From: an uncultured Gemmiger sp.
GTDB taxonomy: Bacteria; Bacillota; Clostridia; Oscillospirales; Ruminococcaceae
Assembly (NCBI GenBank): GCA_944382785.1
Contig: CALWNO010000018.1
Span: 1-46,811, forward strand
Direction of reading: 5' to 3'
DNA length: 46,811 nucleotides
Numbering within the stretch: the stretch's first letter is position 1; each line of letters opens with the position of its first letter. Position numbers and translations under genes: made by a program. Below, piece by piece: positions 1-8,320 of the stretch. The notes beneath the pieces were generated by a model. The model made no database searches. It was not told where the DNA came from and was given only the letters and a program-made list of their open reading frames with translations.

Positions 1-75
1 CTATACCTTTCTTGAACTATCTCTTTTCACCACCACCATTCATTTTTGGGGTTGACTTTTAATAGTTAATCTTTC

Positions 76-2946
76 GTGATGCCTCTCGATTCCCCGAAAC
101 CGGATGCAGCGGATACGGCTTCGGAGCAAGCCCGGGAGGAAAGCCTGGTCAAGGCCGCGGAAGAGAAGGCCGCCGCCTCGGCAGAGGTCGCCAAGGACAA
201 GCGCCGTCAGCAGGCAGCCAGAGCGGCCAGTCAGCGGCAAAAGACCGAAGCGGAAACCCGGTACATCATTGACCAGCAGCTCCGACAGGTGGGGTGGGAG
301 GCCGATACAGAGAAACTGCGGTTTTCCAACGGTACCCGCCCTGTCAAGGGCCGCAATCTTGCCATTGCCGAATGGCCCACGGACTCCACGGTAGGCAATC
401 ATGGCCGGGCGGACTACGCCCTTTTTGCCGGATTGCGGCTGGTGGGCATCATTGAGGCCAAAGCGGAACACAAGGACATCCCTTCGGTGATCGATTACCA
501 GGGAAAGGAGTATCCCCGCAATATTCGTGGGGCGGATGCGCCGTATCAGGTGGGAACCTGGGGGCCCTATAAGGTCCCGTTCACCTTTGCCACCAACGGC
601 AGACCCTACCTGGAACAATATAAAACCAAATCCGGTATCTGGTTTCTGGACCTACGCAGTCCTTCCAACGTGCCCAGGGCACTGCGGGGATGGATGAGCC
701 CGGACAACCTGCTGGACCTGTTGGGCAAGGACGTGGGCGCCGGCAATCGGGCGTTGGAGCAGATGCCCTTTGACCTGCTGCGGGACAAGGACGGCCTGAA
801 TCTCCGGGACTATCAGCTGCGGGCCATCCAGGCGGCCGAACAGGCCATCATGGAAGGGAAGAATACGGCGCTGCTGGCCATGGCCACCGGCACCGGCAAA
901 ACCCGGACCGTACTGGGCATGATCTACCGTTTCCTGAAAACCGGTCGGTTCAAGCGGATTCTGTTCCTGGTGGACCGTACCGCACTGGGGGAGCAGGCGT
1001 TGGACGTGTTCAAGGAGGTCAAGCTGGAGGAATTGATGCCTCTGGCCGATATTTACAACATCAAAGGGCTGGAGGATAAGACCATCGAGCGGGAGACCCG
1101 CATTCAGGTGGCCACCGTACAGGGGATGGTCAAGCGCATCCTCTACAACGACGGGGAAACCATGCCCGCGGTCAGCGATTATGACCTGATCATCGTGGAT
1201 GAAGCCCACCGCGGATACCTGCTGGATAAGGAGATGGGGGACACCGAACTGCTTTACCGGGACCAGCGGGACTACCAGAGCAAATACCGCAGTGTGATCG
1301 ACTATTTCGACGCGGTGAAAATTGCCCTGACCGCCACCCCGGCCCTGCAGACCACCGAAATTTTCGGTCAGCCCGTTTTCAAATACACCTACCGGGAAGC
1401 AGTCATTGAAGGATACCTGGTGGACCACGACGCCCCCCACGATCTCCACACCAAACTGCGGGATGAAGGGATCCATTATCAGTCCGGCGATACCGTCACC
1501 CTGTACGACCCGGTGACGGGGGAGATCACCAACAGTGAGCTGCTGAACGATGAGCTCAATTTTGATGTGGAGCAGTTCAACAAAAAGGTCATCACTCGTT
1601 CCTTTAACGAGGCGGTTCTGGCCGAGATTGCCAGGGACATTGACCCGGAAAACCCGGAAGAGCAGGGCAAGACGCTGATTTATGCGGTGGATGACCAGCA
1701 TGCCGACATGATTGTGGATATCCTCAAGAATATCTACGCGGAATATGGGGTGGACAACGACGCAATCAAGAAAATCACCGGCAGTGTGGGCGGCGGCAAC
1801 CAGAAAAAGGTGCAGGAGGCCATCAAGCGGTTCAAGAACGAACGGTATCCCAGCGTGGTAGTCACGGTGGACCTGCTCACCACCGGCATTGACGTGCCGG
1901 AAATCACCAATCTGGTGTTTCTGCGCCGGGTGAAGTCCCGTATCCTGTTTGAGCAGATGCTGGGCCGTGCCACCCGCCTTTGCCCCAGGATCCACAAGAC
2001 CCATTTTGAGATCTACGACCCGGTGGGGGTCTATGAATCGCTGGACCCGGTCAACACCATGAAACCGGTGGTGGTCAATCCGGCCACATCCTTTGGTCAG
2101 TTGCTGGACGGTCTGGAAGTGCTCACCGACGAAACACAGATCGAGTACCAGATCGACCAGATCATTGCCAAGCTCCAGCGGAAAAAGCGGAATCTGGACA
2201 GCAATACTCTGGAGCACTTTGTCAGCATGACCGGTGGCATGGATCCCACCGGATTGATCCAGCGGCTGCAGAAGGAACCGCCGCAGCAGGCGCGGGCCCG
2301 CCTGCTGGCTCAGCGGGAACTTTTTGCCCTGTTGGAGGAGACCCGGACCAACGGCCGCCGCCCGGTGGTTATTTCCGAAACGCCGGATGAACTGGTCAGC
2401 CATACCCGTGGTTACGGCACCGGAAGCCGCCCGGAGGACTATCTGGACGCCTTTGCCGAGTATGTCAGGACCCATCTCAATGAGGTGGCGGCGCTGAACA
2501 TCGTCTGTACCCGGCCCAGGGAGCTGACCCGGGCGGGCCTGAAAGAGTTGCGCCTGACGCTGGACCGGGAAGGCTTCACCACACAGCAGCTCAATACCGC
2601 CCTGTCGGAACTGACCAATGAGGAGATGGCCGCGGATATCATCAGCCTGATCCGCCGGTATGCCGTGGGCTCCACCCTGGTCAGCCACGAAGCCCGCATC
2701 CGCCGGGCGGTGGACAAGCTGAAAAAGGCCCACAAATTCACCGCCATTGAGCAAAAGTGGATTGGCCGCATCGAAAAATACCTTATGGAGGAATCGGTGC
2801 TCAACGTGGGTGTGTTTGATGAGGATTCCCGGTTCCGCAGTGAGGGCGGATTCAAGAAGATCGACCGAATTTTTCAAAACCAATTAGAAAGCATTGTGCG
2901 GGAACTCAACGAGTATCTGTATGATGACGGAGGAAAAAGTGCATGA
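76..2946 (+). CDS. hsdR: Type I restriction enzyme, R (motor/nuclease) subunit HsdR
   Basis: This is the DNA translocase and endonuclease subunit of a type I restriction complex, which cuts unmodified DNA after ATP-driven translocation. The 956-residue protein has a PD-(D/E)xK nuclease core (GRADYAL with D113, EAK at 127-129), Walker A ATGTGKT at 270-276, DEAH at 375-378, TATP near 419-422 and a GRATR helicase motif VI near 650. The first ~55 residues are Ala/Lys/Glu/Gln-rich and look like a coiled coil ahead of the usual HsdR start. The start is GTG at 76 or the adjacent ATG at 79; an in-frame stop lies at 67-69 and no good Shine-Dalgarno is visible. The gene overlaps hsdM by 4 nt (ATGA), so R, M and S are probably co-transcribed. 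All key motifs are intact, so the subunit should be functional. Confidence 0.95.
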   Translation: MMPLDSPKPDAADTASEQAREESLVKAAEEKAAASAEVAKDKRRQQAARAASQRQKTEAETRYIIDQQLRQVGWEADTEKLRFSNGTRPVKGRNLAIAEWPTDSTVGNHGRADYALFAGLRLVGIIEAKAEHKDIPSVIDYQGKEYPRNIRGADAPYQVGTWGPYKVPFTFATNGRPYLEQYKTKSGIWFLDLRSPSNVPRALRGWMSPDNLLDLLGKDVGAGNRALEQMPFDLLRDKDGLNLRDYQLRAIQAAEQAIMEGKNTALLAMATGTGKTRTVLGMIYRFLKTGRFKRILFLVDRTALGEQALDVFKEVKLEELMPLADIYNIKGLEDKTIERETRIQVATVQGMVKRILYNDGETMPAVSDYDLIIVDEAHRGYLLDKEMGDTELLYRDQRDYQSKYRSVIDYFDAVKIALTATPALQTTEIFGQPVFKYTYREAVIEGYLVDHDAPHDLHTKLRDEGIHYQSGDTVTLYDPVTGEITNSELLNDELNFDVEQFNKKVITRSFNEAVLAEIARDIDPENPEEQGKTLIYAVDDQHADMIVDILKNIYAEYGVDNDAIKKITGSVGGGNQKKVQEAIKRFKNERYPSVVVTVDLLTTGIDVPEITNLVFLRRVKSRILFEQMLGRATRLCPRIHKTHFEIYDPVGVYESLDPVNTMKPVVVNPATSFGQLLDGLEVLTDETQIEYQIDQIIAKLQRKKRNLDSNTLEHFVSMTGGMDPTGLIQRLQKEPPQQARARLLAQRELFALLEETRTNGRRPVVISETPDELVSHTRGYGTGSRPEDYLDAFAEYVRTHLNEVAALNIVCTRPRELTRAGLKELRLTLDREGFTTQQLNTALSELTNEEMAADIISLIRRYAVGSTLVSHEARIRRAVDKLKKAHKFTAIEQKWIGRIEKYLMEESVLNVGVFDEDSRFRSEGGFKKIDRIFQNQLESIVRELNEYLYDDGGKSA

Positions 2947-4367
2947 CCACACAGGAAATCGTTTCCAAGCTCTGGAACCTTTGCAATGTGCTGCGGGATG
3001 ATGGCATTACCTATCACCAGTATGTCACCGAACTTACCTACATCCTGTTTTTGAAGATGGCAAAGGAGACCGGAGCGGAAAAACAGATTCCCGCCGCCTA
3101 TCGCTGGGACCGGCTCACCGAAAAAAGCGGTATTGAGCTGAAAAAGTTCTATAAAGAGCTGCTCACCTACCTGGGCGAAAACTGCACCGGCCGGGTGCGG
3201 GAGATCTACCAGGGGGCCGCCACCAACATTGACGAACCCAAAAACCTGGAAAAGATCATCACCACCATTGACGGGCTGGACTGGTATTCCGCCCGGGAAG
3301 AGGGGCTGGGCAACCTGTATGAGGGCCTGTTGGAGAAAAACGCCAACGAAAAAAAATCCGGTGCCGGCCAGTATTTTACCCCCCGCGTTCTGATCGATGT
3401 CATGACCCGGCTGATGAAGCCCCAGCCCGGCGAGCGTTGCAACGACCCGGCCTGCGGCACCTTTGGCTTCATGATCGCCGCCCACCGGTATGTGAAGGAG
3501 CACACCGACGACTTTTATGACCTGGGCGCCGACCAGGCAAAATTTGAGCGGGAAGAGGCTTTCACCGGTTGTGAGCTGGTCCACGATACCCACCGGCTGG
3601 CCCTGATGAATGCCATGCTGCATGATATTGACGGGCAGATCCTGCTGGCGGATACGCTGTCCAACCAGGGCAAGGTCCTGCGGGACTTTGACCTGGTGCT
3701 CACCAATCCGCCCTTCGGCACCAAGAAAGGCGGTGAGCGCGCCACCCGGGACGACTTTACCTTTCCCACCAGCAACAAGCAGCTGAACTTTTTGCAGCAC
3801 ATCTACCGCAGCCTGACCACGGACCCCAACCGCAACGGACGGGCGGCGGTGGTCCTGCCGGACAATGTGCTTTTTGCGGACGGCGACGGTGAAAAGATCC
3901 GCTGCGACCTGATGGACAAATGCAACCTGCACACCATTCTGCGCCTGCCCACCGGCATTTTTTATGCCCAGGGCGTCAAGACCAATGTGCTGTTTTTCAC
4001 CCGCGGCAAAAGCGACAAGGGCAGCACCCGGGAGGTCTGGTTCTATGACCTGCGCACCAATATGCCCAGCTTCGGCAAGACCACTCCGCTGAAAAAAGAA
4101 CATTTTGCGGACTTTGAAAAGGCCTACGAAGCCCCGGACCGCCATGCCGTGCAGGATGAGCGGTGGAGTGTGTTCACCCGGGAACAGATCGCCGAAAAGG
4201 GGAACAGCCTGGACATGGGGCTCATCCGGGATGATTCGATGCTGGACTATAACGACCTGCCCGACCCGGCGGACAGTGCCGAGCAAGCCGCCGCCGATCT
4301 GGAAGAAGCCGTGGACCTGCTGATGAGCGTGGTGAAGGAACTGCGGGCGCTGGAGGTGCAGGACTGA
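2943..4367 (+). CDS. hsdM: Type I DNA methyltransferase (N6-adenine), M subunit HsdM
   Basis: HsdM transfers the methyl group from S-adenosylmethionine to adenine in the site chosen by HsdS, and is needed for both modification and restriction. The 474-residue protein has an N-terminal helical HsdM_N domain, the AGQYFTPR signature at 141-148, the SAM-binding motif I DPACGTFGF at 168-176 and the catalytic NPPF at 255-258, typical of gamma-class N6-adenine methylases. Motif I has Phe where Gly is more usual (GTFGF for GTGGF). Its ATG overlaps the hsdR stop and its stop overlaps the hsdS start by one base (TGATG), which points to translational coupling of the three genes. Confidence 0.96.
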   Translation: MTTQEIVSKLWNLCNVLRDDGITYHQYVTELTYILFLKMAKETGAEKQIPAAYRWDRLTEKSGIELKKFYKELLTYLGENCTGRVREIYQGAATNIDEPKNLEKIITTIDGLDWYSAREEGLGNLYEGLLEKNANEKKSGAGQYFTPRVLIDVMTRLMKPQPGERCNDPACGTFGFMIAAHRYVKEHTDDFYDLGADQAKFEREEAFTGCELVHDTHRLALMNAMLHDIDGQILLADTLSNQGKVLRDFDLVLTNPPFGTKKGGERATRDDFTFPTSNKQLNFLQHIYRSLTTDPNRNGRAAVVLPDNVLFADGDGEKIRCDLMDKCNLHTILRLPTGIFYAQGVKTNVLFFTRGKSDKGSTREVWFYDLRTNMPSFGKTTPLKKEHFADFEKAYEAPDRHAVQDERWSVFTREQIAEKGNSLDMGLIRDDSMLDYNDLPDPADSAEQAAADLEEAVDLLMSVVKELRALEVQD

Positions 4368-5653
4368 TGGCGAAGAAAATTGTGATTCCAAAGCCAACGA
4401 AAGTTCCTAATAACTGGTGCTGGGTGGAACTAGGAAAATTGACTTTTATAAAAAGCGGATTTCCGTTTGATTCTAAGAGATTTACAAAAACAAAGAATCA
4501 ATACGAAAAAACTCGTCCGTTAATTAGAATTCGGGATGTTGTTAATGGGGCGACTGAAACTTACACAGACGAAGTATGTCCAGAAGAATATGTCATCAAA
4601 AAAGGTGAAATTTTAATTGGCATGGATGGAGACTTTAATGTAGGAAAGTGGCAAAGCGAAGATGCTTTATTAAACCAGCGAGTCTGCTGTATTCAGTCCT
4701 GCTCTTCTCTATATTTGAATGATTTTTTGTTTTACTACCTACCTGGTCCACTGAAGAAAATCAATGAGGCAACCCCAAGTGTGACGGTCAAACACCTTTC
4801 TACTAAAACTCTTGCCATTACTCCTGTACCGGTACCACCCCTTCCTGAACAACAGCGCATTGTAGACCGCATTGAAAGCCTGTTTGCCAAGTTGGACGAG
4901 GCCAAGCAAAAGGCGCAGGACGCGCTGGACAGCTTCGAACCCCGCAAGGCCGCCATCCTTCATAAAGCCTTCACCGGTGAACTGTTAGGAAAACATGCAG
5001 TAAATATTACGTCTCTTGATAAAATAGCGACGTGTATTCGTATAGGGCCATTTGGATCGGTGCTTCATAAAGAGGATTATGTTTTAGGCGGAATACCTGT
5101 TATTAATCCTAAACATATAGTGCAGCAGAGAATAATACCGGAAGAAAACGTAACGATTCCTATCAATAAGGCTGAGGAACTTCCATCCTATATCTTGCAA
5201 AAAAATGATATTATATTAGGACGACGAGGGGATATGGGACGTTCTGCACCTGTAACAGAGGAGGAGGCAGGGTGGCTTTGTGGGACAGGAAGCATGATTA
5301 TCAGGCTAAAACCGGGTTATAGTGCAAAATTTTACTCGCAATTTATTGCAAGCCAAGCTGCCGTCAGCTATTTAGAGGAAAATAGTGTCGGGTCTACTAT
5401 GAAAAATTTGAATGAAAAAATAGTGTGCTCGTTGCCAATACCTGATTTTACGGTTGACGAACAACTCGAAATCGTCCGCCTCCTTGACGACCTCCTCGCC
5501 AAAGAGCAGCAGGCCAAAGATACCGCCCAAAAGGTGCTGGAGCAGATCGACCTCATCAAAAAAGCTGTCCTGGCCCGCGCCTTCCGCGGGGAACTGGGCA
5601 CCAACGACCCCAACGAGGAAAGCGCTGCGGAATGGCTGAAACAAATGGTGTGA
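4367..5653 (+). CDS. hsdS: Type I restriction system specificity subunit HsdS
   Basis: HsdS sets the bipartite DNA sequence recognised by the M2S and R2M2S complexes. The 428-residue protein has two target-recognition domains (about 1-155 and 210-365). Each is followed by a conserved helical spacer: PEQQRIVDRIESLFAKLDEA...AILHKAFTGELLG in the middle and VDEQLEIVRLLDDLLAKEQQA...AVLARAFRGELG at the end. The two recognition domains (DNA about 4385-4835 and 4985-5455) are clearly AT-rich, while the spacers match the GC-rich neighbours; this mosaic fits exchange of recognition domains between hsdS alleles. No second or silent hsdS, and no recombinase, is present nearby. The downstream hairpin at 5656-5682 probably ends the operon. 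Confidence 0.95.
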   Translation: MAKKIVIPKPTKVPNNWCWVELGKLTFIKSGFPFDSKRFTKTKNQYEKTRPLIRIRDVVNGATETYTDEVCPEEYVIKKGEILIGMDGDFNVGKWQSEDALLNQRVCCIQSCSSLYLNDFLFYYLPGPLKKINEATPSVTVKHLSTKTLAITPVPVPPLPEQQRIVDRIESLFAKLDEAKQKAQDALDSFEPRKAAILHKAFTGELLGKHAVNITSLDKIATCIRIGPFGSVLHKEDYVLGGIPVINPKHIVQQRIIPEENVTIPINKAEELPSYILQKNDIILGRRGDMGRSAPVTEEEAGWLCGTGSMIIRLKPGYSAKFYSQFIASQAAVSYLEENSVGSTMKNLNEKIVCSLPIPDFTVDEQLEIVRLLDDLLAKEQQAKDTAQKVLEQIDLIKKAVLARAFRGELGTNDPNEESAAEWLKQMV

Positions 5654-5655
5654 AT

Positions 5656-5682
5656 CCCACCCGGGAACATCCCTCGGGTGGG
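5656..5682 (+). terminator. Hairpin after hsdS
   Basis: An 8-bp perfect stem, CCCACCCG (5656-5663) with CGGGTGGG (5675-5682), lies 3 nt after the hsdS stop. The T-run is delayed (TTTT at 5691-5694), so it is a weaker than usual intrinsic terminator. Confidence 0.5.
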
Positions 5683-5731
5683 GACCCCTCTTTTGCGGCA
5701 GGGCAGCAGAATCAAATGCTATTGATAATTC

Positions 5732-5760
5732 TTGCTAAATGCGGCGCAAAATGATATAAT
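5732..5760 (+). promoter_or_regulatory. Strong promoter with extended -10
   Basis: TTGCTA (5732-5737), 17-nt spacer, TATAAT (5755-5760) preceded by TG at 5752-5753 (TGnTATAAT). Transcription should start near 5767, which leaves a leader of about 210 nt before the GTG at 5978. Confidence 0.8.
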
Positions 5761-5766
5761 GGGCAC

Positions 5767-5960
5767 AATCGGATGTTGCCCAAAGGGCCATCCGGCCGGC
5801 CACGATCCGCTGTTTGTCAGAACTCCCGCGGCAATGCAAAAAACATGCCGCTCCCGGACTTCTGCACGGATGGCGGCTCCGGGCAGGGTCCGATTGTTTT
5901 TGCCTTCCGGCGGCAAGTCGGTCCGGCAATCATCAGAAAACTTGCATGGTATCGTTTTCA
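5767..5960 (+). ncRNA. Structured 5' leader of unknown class
   Basis: The stretch between the promoter and the small gene at 5978 has no convincing coding content but folds into successive hairpins. The first is CGGATG/CATCCG (5770-5775 with 5789-5794) continued inward by GCCC/GGGC (5778-5781 with 5785-5788). The second is GCGGCA/TGCCGC (5828-5833 with 5846-5851). The third is CCCGGA/TCCGGG (5853-5858 with 5878-5883). I do not recognise a known riboswitch, SRP RNA, RNase P or tmRNA core in it. It could be a cis-regulatory leader or an independent small RNA. The structure is seen; the function is inference. Confidence 0.45.
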
Positions 5961-5977
5961 GAGAGGATGTGTGTACA

Positions 5978-6199
5978 GTGAAAAAGTATAAGGCAGTATC
6001 TGGTCCCAAAAACGTGAATGTGGCCAAGGGCAACACCCAGGCGGCGTTTGATATGTTTGCGGATATCATCAATCGTGAAGCGACCGGCGGCTGGGAATAC
6101 CATTCCATGGAAACCATCACTGTTACCGAAAACCCCGGCTGCTTCCAGCAGCCTGTCCCGACCAACTACTACATGCTGATTTTTGTGCGGGACGAATAA
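5978..6199 (+). CDS. Small DUF4177-like protein
   Basis: A 73-residue protein beginning MKKYKAVSGPKNVNV and containing GGWEYHSMETITV. This resembles the Trp-containing GWE(L/Y) pattern of DUF4177-type small proteins, whose function is unknown. I chose the GTG at 5978 because it is preceded by GAGAGG (5961-5966), and because the open frame upstream (from 5732) overlaps the promoter and reads as non-coding leader. There is no signal peptide or membrane segment, so it is probably cytoplasmic. The long structured leader and strong promoter suggest abundant or regulated expression. Confidence 0.7.
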   Translation: MKKYKAVSGPKNVNVAKGNTQAAFDMFADIINREATGGWEYHSMETITVTENPGCFQQPVPTNYYMLIFVRDE

Positions 6200-6228
6200 A
6201 GCACAGACCCTACCCGGCGGTTCGGCTT

Positions 6229-6253
6229 GGCGGGGCGGCAAAACCGCCCCGCC
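6229..6253 (+). terminator. Perfect 10-bp GC hairpin after the DUF4177-like gene
   Basis: GGCGGGGCGG (6229-6238), loop CAAAA, CCGCCCCGCC (6244-6253). The stem is perfect, but there is no T-run directly after it, so termination may be partial and the next gene may be read through. Confidence 0.5.
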
Positions 6254-6372
6254 TCTGCTGCCCGCCGCCGTTGCTTTCAAGCTTTGGCTTTTCGTGGCCG
6301 GCCCCGTTCCCAGGAACGGCGGATCACCTGTGGATTTACATGCAAGTTTTCCTTTTTTGAAAGGTACAGAAT

Positions 6373-6846
6373 TTGAATCAAATTGAATTTGGTGAAGACC
6401 AGCTGAATGATCTGGGCAGCATTGCACAAAAGCTGTTTCAGGATACCACCGACCCCCGCAGCCGGGCCTATAAGCGGATTCTGGTCCGCCCTACCATCTC
6501 CTGGGGCAAAATTGCGGGCTGTGTGGCCCTGTTCTGGCTGGCAGTCATCCTGTCTTTTGCAGTGCTGCTTCAGTGCGGCGTCGGTGTTGTGTTGTCCCTT
6601 GCAGGGGCGGCCGCCGTTGCCATCGTGCTGCTTTTGCTCTGCGCAAAACGAATGCTGATCTGCCTGGTCCGGATCTACCAGCGCTATGCCCCCGATTCCA
6701 TCCGCAACAAATGCAGATTTGAGCCTTCCTGCTCCCAGTACATGATCTTGTCTTTGCAGAAATATGGACTGTGGCGGGGCCTGAAAAAAGGCATCGGGCG
6801 GCTCAGGCGGTGCAACCCCGACGGCGGCGGTTACGATATGCCGTGA
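6373..6846 (+). CDS. YidD-domain protein with N-terminal membrane extension
   Basis: YidD proteins are small membrane-associated factors thought to assist YidC/Sec-dependent membrane protein insertion. The C-terminal ~45 residues carry the YidD signature: CRFEPSCSQY (C114, C120), a GLWRGLKKGIGRLRRCNP segment (C147) and a final GGGYD. YidD is normally 70-90 residues. This protein has 157, because ~110 residues are added in front, with a charged N-terminus and two hydrophobic helices at about 46-67 and 70-90. The start is TTG at 6373, supported by GAAAGG (6359-6364) at 8-nt spacing. Unlike the classic position between rnpA and yidC, this gene stands alone. The domain call is firm; the role of the extension is unknown. 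Confidence 0.8.
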   Translation: MNQIEFGEDQLNDLGSIAQKLFQDTTDPRSRAYKRILVRPTISWGKIAGCVALFWLAVILSFAVLLQCGVGVVLSLAGAAAVAIVLLLLCAKRMLICLVRIYQRYAPDSIRNKCRFEPSCSQYMILSLQKYGLWRGLKKGIGRLRRCNPDGGGYDMP

Positions 6847-6884
6847 ACGCCTTTGCCGTATACATTTGAATTCTGCTCTATACC

Positions 6885-6928
6885 AACAGGCCCCGGAAAC
6901 AACCATGGTTGCCTCCGGGGCCTGTTTT
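6885..6928 (+). terminator. Intrinsic terminator after the YidD-domain gene
   Basis: Stem of 13 bp, AACAGGCCCCGGA (6885-6897) with TCCGGGGCCTGTT (6914-6926), with an inner palindrome CAACCATGGTTG (6900-6911) and TTTT on the plus strand. It may also slow minus-strand transcripts leaving the MFS gene. Confidence 0.85.
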
Positions 6929-6989
6929 GTGTAAGAAGGAAAGGGAATCACCGGTTTGCCGGTTTGCGGCCGGACATCCGGCAATGTTT

Positions 6990-8168
6990 TCAGAGATCGG
7001 CAGCGGCCGCTTTCAGACGGTGATAATAGCCGTCTACATAAGCAAGATAGATCACACCGCCGATCACATAGGCAATGACGGTCAGCGCAAAACCCACCGA
7101 AAGGCCGATGGTCTCCTGCAGGCAGCCCATGAGCAAGGACCCGATGCCGATTCCCACATCATAGGAAAGCATATAGGTGGCATTGGCCACGCCGCGCTTG
7201 GGAGCGGGAGTGCTGCCGGTCACAAACGCCTGAAACAGCGGCTGCAATACGCCGTACCCCACCCCAAAGAAGAACCCGGCAATCAGCAGATGGACGCCGG
7301 TCCGCAGGAACAGGTAGCTGGCCATGGTTAGAATCAGGATGCCCAGACTCAGACACACCAGCCCTTTGTGGCGTCCTGCGTCGATCATCTTCTGGGTGGA
7401 CAGCTTGGAAGCCAGCATCCCGATGACCAGGAAAATATAAAAGTAAGGCAGAAAGGCCGAAAGTCCTTTCTCCTGGGCAAAGATGGAAGAATAGGCAATG
7501 ACGGCCCCATAAGGGATCATCAGAAACATCATGTTGAACATGAAGGGCAAAGCGGGTCCGTGGATCGTGTCCCGGATGGAAAAGCGCTTGCGCTGCACCT
7601 TGGGATAGCGGATGCGGCAGCAGGACACGCAGATCAGGGCCGCCACCGTGATGCCGAAAATCGTCAGGAAGGAGGCCTGGCTGCTCATGTGGCTCTGGAC
7701 CTGCAGCCCCACATACGGCCCCACAGCCATGCCGATGGATACCGTAAAGGCAAACCGGCTGATCCCTTCGGTGATCTTTCCGGCAGGCAGTACATCACCG
7801 GCCAGGGTCATGGTGGCGGACCCGCAGACCGAGTACACCGCGCCCATGTACAGCCGAATGACGATCAGCGCCGCAAACATCGGGAAGGCGATAAAAGCGG
7901 GAAAAGACAGGCAGAACAAAGCCAGAAACAGCAGATAGACGCGGTAACGATTGAAGTTGTCCAGCAGGTACCCGGCCACCGGGCGAAACAGGATGGTGGC
8001 CACCGACATGGCCGTAAGCACAATGCCCACCCTGGCACCGGTGATCCCGATTTCCTGGCAGTAAATGGGAATGATGGGGATCGAGGCATAAAACGCGGCC
8101 AGGACCAGCAGGTTGGTAATAAACAGAAAAATGAATCTTCGGTTCCAGATTTTTTCTTTTTTCTCCAT
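6990..8168 (-). CDS. MFS drug/metabolite efflux transporter
   Basis: A 392-residue major facilitator superfamily protein with about 12 hydrophobic helices, beginning MEKKEKIWNRRFIFLF. It looks like a DHA1-type proton-coupled exporter; the substrate cannot be read from sequence. The start at 8168 is chosen over upstream codons because AAGGAG lies 9 nt before it and the region further upstream is the operator region. It is divergent from the MarR gene at 8321, so it is probably the regulator's main target and an efflux pump induced by the MarR ligand. Confidence 0.88.
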   Translation of the reverse strand: MEKKEKIWNRRFIFLFITNLLVLAAFYASIPIIPIYCQEIGITGARVGIVLTAMSVATILFRPVAGYLLDNFNRYRVYLLFLALFCLSFPAFIAFPMFAALIVIRLYMGAVYSVCGSATMTLAGDVLPAGKITEGISRFAFTVSIGMAVGPYVGLQVQSHMSSQASFLTIFGITVAALICVSCCRIRYPKVQRKRFSIRDTIHGPALPFMFNMMFLMIPYGAVIAYSSIFAQEKGLSAFLPYFYIFLVIGMLASKLSTQKMIDAGRHKGLVCLSLGILILTMASYLFLRTGVHLLIAGFFFGVGYGVLQPLFQAFVTGSTPAPKRGVANATYMLSYDVGIGIGSLLMGCLQETIGLSVGFALTVIAYVIGGVIYLAYVDGYYHRLKAAAADL

Positions 8169-8207
8169 GACATCATACTCCTTTACAAGGGAAAAAGACA
8201 AAAAAAA

Positions 8208-8225
8208 TAGTGGCAATTGCCACCA
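8208..8225. promoter_or_regulatory. Candidate MarR operator 1
   Basis: TAGTGGCAATTGCCACCA contains the perfect 14-bp palindrome GTGGCAATTGCCAC (8210-8223). It lies 40 nt upstream of the MFS start codon. The same 18-mer recurs inverted at 8263-8280. Confidence 0.75.
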
Positions 8226-8262
8226 CATTAGTGTGGCACGGGACATTGTATCCGTCAATATC

Positions 8263-8280
8263 TGGTTGCAAGTGCCACTA
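8263..8280. promoter_or_regulatory. Candidate MarR operator 2, inverted copy of operator 1
   Basis: Read on the minus strand, this site is TAGTGGCACTTGCAACCA, which matches operator 1 at 16 of 18 positions. It covers the -35 hexamer and part of the spacer of the marR promoter, as expected for autorepression. Confidence 0.72.
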
Positions 8281-8294
8281 GAATGAGGTATAAT
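8266..8294 (+). promoter_or_regulatory. marR promoter
   Basis: TTGCAA (8266-8271), 17-nt spacer, TATAAT (8289-8294). The -35 and upstream half of the spacer lie inside operator 2. Confidence 0.82.
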
Positions 8295-8320
8295 CAAAAG
8301 CGCAGAAAGGGGAGAGACCG

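Noticed and set aside
652-2883. 743-residue open frame antisense to hsdR
   Set aside because: No family resemblance. It is the mirror of a GC-rich gene with all HsdR motifs on the plus strand.
4367-5760. Invertible hsdS locus
   Set aside because: No second hsdS fragment, recombinase or long inverted repeats occur around hsdS, so phase variation by inversion is not supported in this window.
5732-5977. Upstream extension of the DUF4177-like protein (82 extra codons)
   Set aside because: It would begin inside the -35 element, encodes low-complexity Arg/Pro-rich sequence and lacks a ribosome binding site; the GTG at 5978 has one.
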